This document shows, in pieces, positions 1 through 8,905 of a DNA stretch of 16,201 bases. A program made the translations under genes and the position numbers. The notes beneath the pieces were generated by a model that saw only the letters and a list, made by a program, of their open reading frames with translations, was not told where the DNA came from and did no database searches. The DNA is taken from the NCBI RefSeq assembly GCF_000003605.2, contig NW_003113465.1, forward strand, positions 90,484 to 106,684, read 5' to 3'. Source of the stretch: Saccoglossus kowalevskii (taxonomy: Eukaryota > Hemichordata > Enteropneusta > Harrimaniidae). Within the stretch, counting starts at the first letter, position 1. Every line of letters begins with the position of its first letter.

Positions 1-59
1 TTTACTTCCAGATACGAAATTTCATAATTTTAATATTGCGTTTCATATTAACATTACAG

Positions 60-129
60 GGTACTTTTTCGCTCGTCATTGAGGCATTTCACAGCGTGGA
101 GGTCGGTCCCAATGGTTTTCCATACCCAG
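60..129 (+). CDS. Delta: Delta exon a: end of N-terminal MNNL region
   Basis: The acceptor is ttacag at 54-59 and the donor is gtaagt at 130. The exon encodes 23 residues, [11 protein letters not shown] through FPYP, plus the first base of a Gly codon. It matches the stretch of DLL1 that starts GTFSLIIEALH. It enters in phase 0 and leaves in phase 1. The vertebrate acidic spacer before the LIARLATQR segment is replaced here by a short Gly/Pro segment. Confidence 0.9.
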
Positions 130-3100
130 GTAAGTGTCTGTTCGTCGCTTAACGGATTCGCCCATAATGGATACTGTGTCATTATCTTATGCGGTCACTC
201 CCCTCGCAAGTTGTATTTATTTTTATTTTGAGTTTACAGATTCTGGGACTAAATTAAGCTAGTCTTTGCACGTGTTTAAATTAATTTGCATGTAGTTAAT
301 CTACTCGCGGACTGGAGATCGTTGGTGTTTATCACTAGCTGGTCACATTACAGCTATTGTGGGCATTGTCTTATTGAAGTCTCCGTATATGAACACTGTA
401 CTAAAACACGTACCACTTTTTTTAAAACAAACATTACGAAACATTGTTAAAAAATTGTAGTCGTCGACATTAGTAAATTAACTAAATGCACATCTCGCAT
501 CATAAATATCTAGTTAAATGCAGGACAATGTCAATCTGTGTGAGTAGATTGTGAGTCTCTCGGTACCAGACAGCGGTCTGTTCATAACTGAAAGTCTGTA
601 ATTGTTTACGTACGAACTAGAGTGATTAGTTACCAAAAACTTCCGCTTGCCAGCTTAATCGATGATAACGAGTGCCCGAGCTTAGGTTTCGGTTTTCTGC
701 GATCAAAACTTCCGTCCAAGGATCGTCCGAGGGCGCAGATCACATTCCCCAAACGCAGGGAGGTTAAGCGAGGGTCAGTGATGCGGTGTGGTGACGTGAC
801 ATGAATGCATCAGTCCAGAGACATCAACAACAAAAAAAGAATCAGACCTAGTCTGATCAAACGTAGTAAACATTATGTGGCCTCCGTATTTGTTTTATAT
901 GGAGTTGACCTGCGTTTACATTAGACATCTCTACGGCGGCTACTTACAATAAGATTCTGAATTGGGGCAAACCTCGTTGAAAATCCTTTCACGAGAAACA
1001 CTCATGGCAACAGCTGCCGACATTCTTATTTCGGGATGCTGAAGAATTAAGGATGGATTCCTTTGCAAGTGTCGGTTCTTGGTACTGAAGCCCATTCATT
1101 CGCTTGACCTAATCAATTCATTTCTCTCTATATTCGGAATTCCCCCTGTTTTATGTTGAAACTAGGACCATTTAAATGTGATGTGTCATCGACTTGAAGA
1201 CCACTGATTACAAACTTAGCTCTCACACCTATCGACTTAGTGATTTCTCATGCATAATAAAGTGTATGTCGGGGAATGCGACTACTATGAAAACGTTAGT
1301 CTGCTTCAGTAGCACGTGCAATTAAAAAAATTAGTGTACCATTTTTTTTCTTGCTTATAAGTACCCCACACCTCTACGGTATCAAAGCATGGCTTGTACC
1401 TTAAACTGCTCGCCGTGGGCCATTTGATTCACTCAAAGCCTAGCAGACAAAGCTAACAACCATACTTGTGTAATGTGATATGGGCAATGCTCAGTTGCAA
1501 CAAGTCATGCCATTGCTTTTCTTAGAGAATTTTTACGTCGACATAGTGTGGCAACTGAGAAATGCACTAGTCGACAAGAATGCAAGAACGCAATTAACAG
1601 CGCATGATCAGTATTGTTTACAGCAATGTGATACCGATATTGCTACAGACCACTTGGCCCACACCTGCCGATTTGAACTCTACCAAAAATATATATTTTT
1701 TTAAACAGCTCGTTTAAAAAAAAAGCTGTATAGCTGAGAGGCGAGTGGTGTTTAAACATTGTCCATTATTGACGATCACAATTTAGATAAAGATCTAATA
1801 ATTATCTGACGGGACTCCCACCTGTCCAGCTGACCAACGTCAGTTAACCTTTTTTTCCCCCCTTCTATTTTTAGGGAGCCCCCGCAGCCTAATTGCAAGG
1901 TTAGCAACCCAACGCTTTGCTGCAGTGGGATTCGAATGGAACACAGAAGTATACAGTAGTGAAGACACAGACTCAGAATTGCATTATTCGTACAGGATTG
2001 TCTGCGATGAACATTATTTTGGTGAGGAATGTTCCGATTTCTGTAGACCTCGCGATGATAATCTCGGCCATTATACGTGCGATGCCTTTGGAAATAAAGT
2101 GTGCTTGCCAGGATGGGGCGGCGATTCTGTCGAAGAATATTGTTCAGTTCGTAAGTACATGTCCTTCTTTTTTGGTTAAGGGAAATTCGCGGCCATGGCG
2201 TTAAAGAGTCTTTCAAAAGCTTTTAATTTTTGGCGCGAAATGGGACAACAGACTTGAGCAGCTGGGTCAAGGGTCAATAGGGCGAACATGCGCAACCACC
2301 ATAATCGGGCACGATCATGGCGAGAGGTCCCTGGATCTTGTATGATGGCAAATTCTCGAAAATCATAAATTGAGGGGGGGAACTAGTATAAAATTCATTA
2401 CTAATGGTAACAATAATAAAACCAACCTGGATTTGAAAACTTGTGTATTAACGAATCTTTTTGTGTTTGTTGCTATGGCAACAAACTGGTATAAAATTTC
2501 AACAAGGTTAGCCTATAATAAAATGTTTGGTTATTATACATCATATAAGGTACCATTAATAAAACTACATATACGCTGTTACATTATTATATGTGGGCCG
2601 CATCTGTTGCCGCCAACCTGTCAATTACCTTATTTAGACTATCCCAGTTTTGTGAACGCCACTATAAAACTATTCGGGGATTATTTCATCACAGTATTAT
2701 CATTGAAATATTTCCTCAATTTTATATTCAAGCAATACTCGATTAAATGGGGACAAATAAATTAATTACTTTTGAGTGTTTAATACAAATAACAACATGA
2801 TCGCCAAAGTTCAACTACATTTGTTAACTATTATTATTGTTTTTTGTTTGGAATTAATGTTGTGATTTCATAGTATGTATTTGTGTTATTCTAAAAAATT
2901 GTTTATTTCCAAGCTGCCCTTAATTTAAACTGTTAGCCTTGTTTTTTTTTATATTTATCAGTTCATTGCGAAATAAACTCTAGTTTCGATTTTAGTAACA
3001 TCATTGGCAGCAAGCAAGTTGAAGCGCGCAGATAGTGGAGCTTTTATTTTTACCCCATTTTGTTAGTCTTTTTAACTATGAAGGATATTTTGGACAAGCA

Positions 3101-6100
3101 TCGGGGCACACGTGCAAATACTTGAATGATAGGGATAAGGAAAAGGACGCGTGCCACATTACAATAATAATGACAAACAACTCGGGGTCAACTCTTTGTC
3201 TATTTGCCTCGTGCCTCGGCCCAGTTTAAAAGTACGCCTCTATCAACTCGAAAGTCTAGACTTTATTTCCACATGTATTTCGAAGTCAACTGCCATGTTG
3301 TTTTCAACGTCTCGTTAGCATCGCACATCAAGTCTCAAATTCCAAAACTATAGCAGTGCTTGTAGCGATATTTAAACGTTTTCCTTGAAGTTCTACGGAA
3401 ATCTACAAAATTTGCGCACCAATATTAGACTATTTTTAACTGGACGAGAGTAGTTGCGTGGCCGACTTTTAATACCCACGTGCAAATTGCAGTGTCGAGT
3501 GGGTCATGTCATGATTAATTGCATCAGTGGCAAGCTGTAACCACCATACGAGAAGTGGTGTGGGGGGGGGGATATTCAGGCCACTCGTAATGCATTGATG
3601 AACTGCCGTCAGGTGCTGCGCTGTATCGTAACCCCTAGTAACTCGTAGGCCATTCGTACCCCCCCAAAACATGCCTGCGTCGTCTTTACACTGGACTCAA
3701 CCCAGCAGATAAGGCAAGCAGGTGAGACGACGGCTCGTGTTTGCCGTCGCTTAGCCACTCCCACAAATACCATTGTATATGGTTTATATCAAAATTTGGG
3801 TTTATTCCAGAACATCGCTACCATGTTTACCGTTTACTTGTCATATTTCGTATGACGCGCGTGCCTGTCGTTCTCGAAATTTCGGCTGCGTGATGGAATT
3901 GGGGATGAATGCAGGGTGAAGTCCAGATATCAAGTTTAATGATATCCGAAAATTATGCAAATTTCGGTCCATCGGGCATTTACGTCGCGTGCTTTAAAAT
4001 TACCCTCACTGAAATACAGGTCGCGCGGGTCGTTTTTGTTCGTCGGCAGCTGCCCGAATACATTAGCCATGCAAAGTAGGATGGTTCGGTATTGTTGGGT
4101 TACCAGCGTGACAGCTGTCGCATCTTCCATACAAATAAAATCACCGCGTAAAACGCCGCAGCTGCAAATAGCATTCCCCAACATTGATGGTTAGAAAAGA
4201 AAAGAGAATTAACACCTATTTACACCTTGCGCACGGCTACAAACAAGTGACATGAACAAGAGACCCAATCAACACGTGTGTTATAGAATCGCACTGATAT
4301 GTGGAAGCGTTGAAATGCCGCCAGACAGATTCGAGTCTGTTGACTATAGTAACACTTTTAGTCATTATACCAAGCATATCATATTAGTGAAACTAGCATT
4401 TTAATGACCTTGATCTTGACACTTCGCACCAGTAATAAAAAATAACTGATTTTTTTTCTCTACACAGCAATATGTAAGGAGGGCTGCCACGAACAACATG
4501 GTTCTTGCGATTCACCCGGAGAATGCACGTAAGTTACCACTTTATTGTTAGTTCAATCGACTGGGAAACTAGAAGCCCCTTCCCATCAATCTTGGTCAGT
4601 CCTTCGGTTAGCAATATACGCCAATATTGTAGTAAGGTGAAATGTATACGTGATGCTTATGGAGGAGCATTACAAAGTAGACTCCAGAGTGAGTGCTGTC
4701 AACCTTTTTGTAGTGTGATGCCTCCGTCGTCCTGTTTTTTTTATATTATTTTGTCTGCAAGTAATTTCCATTCTGTTATCTGGAGTTAATACGTCAGAGA
4801 AAATGAAATAAGATAACTTTGCAAAGTCTGCCCCAAGATTCGGCGCTTTCATTTTCGGTGATGAATAATTAACCTCGATTTGGAATAGCGATAATTTGGA
4901 TATAAATATTTAACACAATTTGCTTTTGATTTGAGCATTCGTTGGATGCGTTCTGTCACCAGTGTCGTAATCGCATGTATGCCATCAAATCGAAATGGAG
5001 TCTCCCAACATATTTACAGTTTTTATATCGACACCACTTGACGAGGTTTAAGTGTTGCATCCAAATACACGCGTTAGAATACCGCTCCAGCAATAAAGCT
5101 AGCTAGTCCAGTCATATTTAAAAAAAATACTTATCTCGTAAATGCCGCCACTGCACTTCAAATTGACATTCTTCGCATTTTATGGCATACTTTACAGATA
5201 CTAGTACCCTTGTTAGCTTCCGTGGCTTGAGATGAAATCGGTGCAGTTTTCTTACTTTTTTTTTTACCTATTCCAGATGCATGTTTGGCTATGAAGGAGA
5301 GTACTGTGACGAGTGCATTGTGTATCCCGGATGTCAACACGGGTATTGCACTCAACCTTACGTGTGCATTTGCTATGAAGGCTGGGGTGGACAACTATGT
5401 AACCAGGGTAAGTATTATAATAATTTTATAATGAAAAACGTTTTTCAATGTGCATCTTTTATTGATGAGTTCAAATCGTGTAATAAATGCATTCACTGAC
5501 AGTTTTTTCTTTCTTTTTCTTCAGATCTAGCGTTTTGTACTCATCATAAACCGTGCAAAAACGGAGGCACTTGTAGCAATGGAAATTCCGGTGGTAATCT
5601 GTACACGTGCACCTGTCCACCTGGATTCACGGGGACTGACTGTGAAGTAGAAATTGACGATTGTATTGATAACCCTTGCCAAAACGGAGGTGTATGCAAC
5701 GTAAGTCTCGCATTTTACAGTATCATTTCCTGCACATCTTGGTATAAAAAATACAATTAATAAGCAATCGCAGATTTACGCCACAAACATCTATTCTTTG
5801 AGAAATAAGTTGATTTTCTGGTACGTCGATTCGTATAGTTAATTATGATCACCGTTCATTTTCAATTCAGTGGGGATTGTCAATTTGACAAAAAACTACT
5901 ACATTTTGGAAATGTTAGGAAAGCTTTTTTACATTGCTTCATGATCATTTAAATCACATGTACACGTGCAACCAGTTTTAATTGGATTTCGATACAGATT
6001 AATTGTCTTACATACGTTATCAATGCGTGTGAAAAAATAACCACGAAGCAGCTTGTTTATTTGAAAGATAAAATCTGAGGTCAATGTCCCGGATGTTGCC

Positions 6101-8905
6101 ATGACCCCCCCTCGATAATTTTTTAAATGTCATTGACATTGAAACGCTGTCGAGATGTCAGGTATCATCGATTATTTATTCATATTGACCATGTTTTGTT
6201 GTCCCTTTCCAGGATCTCATTAATAACTACGCATGCCAATGCCCACCTGCCTTCACTGGTGTCCACTGCGAGATACTGATAGAGAGTTGCAGTGAACACC
6301 CCTGTCAAAACGGAGCTACTTGTGTTGAGAACGGCGCGGACTTCATCTGCACGTGCTCTGATGGATACACAGGTCATAGATGCGAACAAGAAATAGACTA
6401 CTGCTCATCAGAGCCATGTCAAAATGGTAAGTCAAAATGGTCATTAACAAAAAAATCATAAGATCGCCATTATTCAGGTTATCCTGCACGAAACCAGACG
6501 TGCTATGTGTATCTAATTGTCGTAGTCTTGTCAGATCCGATATTTCATTTTTTGCAACCATTTATAGTGGACCCTGGGAAATTCACTTGTGAGCATGTAG
6601 AACCGATTTGGGGGAAACAATTTTCTACACACTCGTTCAAAATTGGGCATTCTTATTTTTTTTTTTAAAGTTTCAATTTATTTATAATTTGTTTTTTTTT
6701 CTCTGAATAGGTGCCACGTGTATTATTGATCAGCAATCTGGTTTTATCTGCCAATGTGCCCCTGGATTCGAAGGAACTGCCTGTGAAAACCAGTTAGAAT
6801 TTTGCGATCCAGATCCTTGCCAGAACGGAGCCACATGCCACAATGGACCGTACAATTTCTACTGTGATTGCGTTCCTGGATATATTGGAGATTTGTGCGA
6901 GAATGACTTTGACGAGTGCTTATTATTGCCCTGTTCGAATGGAGGTACTTGTTCTGACTTGGTTAACAACTTCCACTGTGAATGTCCTGCTGGTTTCACT
7001 GGAAAGGACTGCTCCGTGGCCGTAGATCTTTGTCAAAGTAACCCCTGCCACAACGGAGGTATTTGCGCCAATCACATCAATGGATACGTCTGTGCTTGTT
7101 CTGAGGGATTCTACGGACGCGATTGCGAAAGGTTAACTTCGGAGGAACTACTCACTACGGCTGTCTTAATTGATGAAATTCGCACCACTCCTTCAGATCA
7201 GGAAATTATTACTACAACTGTTTCACCGAGCACTGTGACTGTCGCAGCACCTGTGTCTACTACTACTGCTGCAAATGCTGCCGTCGGGGTGGGAGAGCAT
7301 AGCATCACCGTAATGTCGCTGACAACTCTTGCTTCAACTGAGGGTGTGGCTGTAGAATCTGGGGAAAGCAGATCCTCAACACCCACCGAGGTCTACCTGA
7401 TTGTGGTAATAGCGGCCGTCGCGATCATCGTCCCTGCCATAATTCTGTTCGTTATTTGTCTAGTCTACAGGCAGAGAACGAGGAGGAACAGTAGCAAGAG
7501 GGAGGATTCGGAATCTCCAGAGATGAACAACCGCATTTGTGAACGCGACTTAAAGGCGATGAAAAGCAAGGAGATTGACATCTCGCCACCTTCCTCCATA
7601 AGTGTTAAAGTGTGCAATGAGGAGAGTAACAGTCTGAAAAAGACGAACAGAGACCTTAAAAAATTAAAGGAGTTTGAGAATGACTTTAAGGCCGAGAAGG
7701 CCCTGCAGCAAAATGCACAGCTGTTCAGCCAAGAACTATCGATGAAGTGTAACCAGAGGGTTGCAAAACCTATGAATAGCGAAGACTGTGTCAGCAGTAC
7801 TAGTTTTAGTAGCAGTGCAAAAGACTATAAAAGCTCCAAGAGGAAAGAATTGGAGCAACCCTATCATTTAAAAGACTGTGAAAAAATTGTGCATTGTGCG
7901 GCCGATTCAGTGGACTCTGTTCATTATAAAATTACCAATACAGTTAGGCACTGTACCAGCAGCTACGGAGAGAAAACGCCACAAAATAGGTGAGTTTGTC
8001 ATATAGTCTATTTATAGAGGTGGTGAACAGTTACCATCATTGGGATATGCCGCCATTTTAATCTCATTATGACGCAGTGACTCGTAACCAAGATACTCGT
8101 TAAAACAACATAGTGCAAACTGTAGTGGAAAATTCCCCATTTATGCCTGGCTTGAAAAATCGACTAAAAATATCAGTTACTTTTAAAACACAAATTAGAA
8201 TAGTTGGTATATTTTATATAATTATAGCCAGTAGTAATCTGTTTTTTGTTGTGAATGTCATTTTGAAGCTATGTCTATCAGTTCACCATTTCGATGTAAA
8301 ACATTACGAGCGGCGGGGAAAGCCTATTGTAAAGCGCATCGATGCCATAGTGTTGCGTATTGTGTTAAATTCGCTGACAAGGCCAGCCATCAATGGGGCG
8401 CATGTGTCGTCACGTATCCATGTATATGTCAACATGTAAACTGAATTTTAATATTTTGTTTTTCATTTTTATTATAGCGATTGCTTTGAAAATCCATGTC
8501 CAAGAAAAGGCTATCCTATGTCAAGCAGCTGTAATACACTGTATCTTAGCGACGAGAGTCTGTCGCCAAAAGCAACAGAGGTAAGCGTCGTTTTTATTCA
8601 CTTTATTTTATCAGAATCTGTTCAAAACGATTTGGAGTGCGAAATGCAAAACAGGTGTTTGGAAGGCCCGCCATTGTAATGGAATAAGAGTGGCAAATTT
8701 TAACGGATTTAACGTAAATATGCCCATTCAGTTGGCAAACATTTAAATGTACACTCAGCATTTTAATAAAATTGAATTACGAAAATGTTTTCAAATATGA
8801 AGATTTATGAAATGTTAATTCCATATCTATTATTTCCACGCAAAACCAGTCTGTTCTCCAGCCATATCACTTACGAGTTCTATTTTTTCTTATTTCCAGG
8901 TTTAA
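60..8905 (+). CDS. Delta: Delta, DSL-family Notch ligand (5'-partial, nine exons in window)
   Basis: A single-pass membrane ligand that binds and activates Notch on neighbouring cells. The exons join in one frame of 771 residues plus stop: 60-129, 1875-2150, 4468-4528, 5277-5407, 5525-5700, 6213-6426, 6711-7989, 8478-8580, 8900-8905. Every intron is GT-AG and every phase matches. Domains in partial-protein numbering: end of the MNNL region (1-60), DSL with six Cys (67, 76, 80, 92, 100, 113), EGF1 118-146, EGF2 149-177, EGF3 184-219, EGF4 226-257, EGF5 264-295, EGF6 302-334, EGF7 341-372, EGF8 379-410, EGF9 417-448, Ser/Thr-rich stalk 449-537, transmembrane helix 538-562, cytoplasmic tail 563-771 ending ATEV. 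The phrases [10 protein letters not shown] and [10 protein letters not shown] mark Delta, and no Jagged-type cysteine-rich region follows the EGFs. O-fucose sites (C-x4-S/T-C) occur in EGF3 and EGF5-8; O-glucose sites (C-x-S-x-P-C) in EGF6 and EGF9. The signal peptide and most of MNNL lie upstream of the window. Confidence 0.97.
130..1874 (+). other. Delta intron a-b
   Basis: 1745 bases, phase 1. No coding exon is recognisable. Motifs seen: TTGCACGTG at 266-274 and CACGTGCAA at 1313-1321; the RFX half-site ATGGCAACA at 1004-1012, overlapping a CAGCTG E-box at 1011-1016; and an E-box pair CACCTG (1819-1824) and CAGCTG (1827-1832) just before the DSL exon. Part of 640-810 is less AT-rich than its surroundings, but nothing in it is identifiable. 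Confidence 0.85.
1875..2150 (+). CDS. Delta: Delta exon b: DSL domain
   Basis: The acceptor is ctatttttag ending at 1874 and the donor is gtaagt at 2151. It encodes [14 protein letters not shown], then AVGFEW, then the DSL domain beginning [16 protein letters not shown]. This domain contacts Notch. The Notch-facing loop reads [13 protein letters not shown], and the domain closes [11 protein letters not shown]. Two oddities: Leu stands where the contact Phe is usual, and four extra residues precede the last Cys. Entry is in phase 1, exit in phase 1. Confidence 0.96.
2465..2486 (+). promoter_or_regulatory. RFX X-box-like palindrome
   Basis: Nine-base perfect arms GTTTGTTGC and GCAACAAAC flank TATG. 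The inner GTTGCTATGGCAAC (2469-2482) fits the 14-base RFX X-box consensus almost perfectly. It lies in the intron after the DSL exon. The symmetry is seen directly; RFX binding is inferred. Confidence 0.5.
3955..4169 (+). promoter_or_regulatory. Candidate proneural/POU enhancer in Delta intron
   Basis: A perfect octamer ATGCAAAT (3955-3962) is followed by three CAGCTG E-boxes at 4047-4052, 4112-4117 and 4159-4164. Each sits in a longer palindrome (GGCAGCTGCC, GACAGCTGTC, GCAGCTGC). The third runs straight into TGCAAAT (CAGCTGCAAAT). A near-octamer ATGCAAAG is at 4069-4076. The block is richer in GC than the DNA around it. E-box plus octamer is the arrangement described for Ascl1/Brn control of vertebrate Delta1; function here is inferred. 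Confidence 0.5.
4468..4528 (+). CDS. Delta: Delta exon c: first part of EGF1
   Basis: A 61-base exon with acceptor ctacacag ending at 4467 and donor gtaagt at 4529. It encodes [19 protein letters not shown], the first four cysteines of EGF1, and completes the Pro codon of the preceding exon. EGF1 and EGF2 of Delta are short, divergent repeats that form a rigid unit with DSL. Confidence 0.93.
4529..5276 (+). other. Delta intron c-d
   Basis: 748 bases, phase 2, AT-rich. I see only splice signals and T-tracts in it. Confidence 0.85.
5277..5407 (+). CDS. Delta: Delta exon d: end of EGF1 and all of EGF2
   Basis: The acceptor is ctattccag ending at 5276 and the donor is gtaagt at 5408. It encodes [12 protein letters not shown] (end of EGF1), then EGF2 from [12 protein letters not shown] to GGQLCNQ. 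The sequence reads in the frame set by exon c and ends in phase 1. Confidence 0.96.
5525..5700 (+). CDS. Delta: Delta exon e: EGF3 and start of EGF4
   Basis: The acceptor is tttttcttcag ending at 5524 and the donor is gtaagt at 5701. It opens with [17 protein letters not shown], very like the DLNYCTHHKPC segment of vertebrate and insect Delta. EGF3 has a longer loop ([11 protein letters not shown]). EGF4 begins [16 protein letters not shown], a calcium-binding EGF signature. It ends in phase 0. Confidence 0.97.
5701..6212 (+). other. Delta intron e-f
   Basis: 512 bases, phase 0. It holds CACGTGCAA at 5963-5971 and the reverse RFX half-site TGTTGCCAT at 6094-6102. Nothing else is recognisable. 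Confidence 0.85.
6213..6426 (+). CDS. Delta: Delta exon f: rest of EGF4, EGF5, start of EGF6
   Basis: The acceptor is tttccag ending at 6212 and the donor is gtaagt at 6427. It starts [10 protein letters not shown], the second half of EGF4. EGF5 has CQNGATC with an O-fucose consensus. EGF6 begins [12 protein letters not shown], which holds an O-glucose consensus and a calcium-binding start. It ends in phase 1. Confidence 0.97.
6711..7989 (+). CDS. Delta: Delta exon g: EGF6-9, stalk, transmembrane helix and most of the tail
   Basis: The largest exon, 1279 bases. The acceptor is ctctgaatag ending at 6710 and the donor is gtgagt at 7990. It encodes the rest of EGF6, EGF7, EGF8 (DFDEC, calcium-binding type) and EGF9. 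An 88-residue stalk follows, rich in Ser and Thr (for example [11 protein letters not shown]) and probably O-glycosylated. The transmembrane helix is at 7394-7468, followed by the basic stop-transfer RQRTRR. The tail contains an MNN motif followed by EIDIS and LKKTN, resembling the MNN...EKDIS...IKNTN order of DLL1, the region that binds the Mindbomb ligase. The tail as a whole has about two dozen lysines, potential ubiquitin sites for ligand endocytosis. Confidence 0.97.
7990..8477 (+). other. Delta intron g-h
   Basis: 488 bases, phase 2, starting GTGAGT. Reading through the donor gives AGG TGA, so retention stops the protein at once. An open frame at 8113-8439 lies mostly inside this intron and has no recognisable domain. 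Confidence 0.85.
8478..8580 (+). CDS. Delta: Delta exon h: penultimate tail segment
   Basis: The acceptor is ttttattatag ending at 8477 and the donor is gtaagc at 8581. The exon completes the AG|C Ser codon and encodes [14 protein letters not shown] to SLSPKATE. The reading frame fits the preceding exon, and the following exon supplies the final Val, so the protein ends in the ATEV typical of DLL1 and DLL4. Confidence 0.92.
8581..8899 (+). other. Delta intron h-i
   Basis: 319 bases, phase 0, starting GTAAGC. Retention would add 32 residues after ATE and stop at 8677-8679. No other feature is seen. Confidence 0.85.
8900..8905 (+). CDS. Delta: Delta exon i coding part: final Val and stop
   Basis: The acceptor is cttatttccag ending at 8899. 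Only GTT TAA is coding; the rest of the exon is 3' UTR. With the preceding ATE it forms a class I PDZ-binding C-terminus (x-T-x-V). The match to the conserved Delta C-terminus strongly supports this junction. Confidence 0.9.
   Translation, partial: V

Larger units (their letters stand above)
2151..4467 (+). other. Delta intron b-c
   Basis: 2317 bases, phase 1, the largest intron seen. It contains an E2F-type site (2228-2242), an X-box-like palindrome (2465-2486), CACGTGCAA at 3109 and 3477, a G-run near 3560, an inverted repeat GATATCA/TGATATC (3926-3946), and the E-box/octamer cluster at 3955-4169. No coding exon is recognised. The open frame at 2370-2765 is AT-rich and looks incidental. 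Confidence 0.85.

Noticed and set aside
622-804. 60-codon open frame in the first Delta intron
   Set aside because: The open frame starts at a non-ATG codon. It has no domain and no convincing splice sites joining it to the Delta frame.
1776-2216. 146-codon open frame on the minus strand
   Set aside because: It is antisense to the DSL exon of Delta, whose frame, splice sites and family match are clear. The antisense protein has no recognisable domain.
2370-2765. 131-codon open frame on the plus strand
   Set aside because: It is intronic and AT-rich, with Asn/Lys/Ile/Tyr-heavy composition, and has no domain or family match.
8113-8439. 108-codon open frame with a hydrophobic stretch
   Set aside because: It lies within the Delta intron 7990-8477. 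The hydrophobic part reflects T-rich codons, and no domain is visible.
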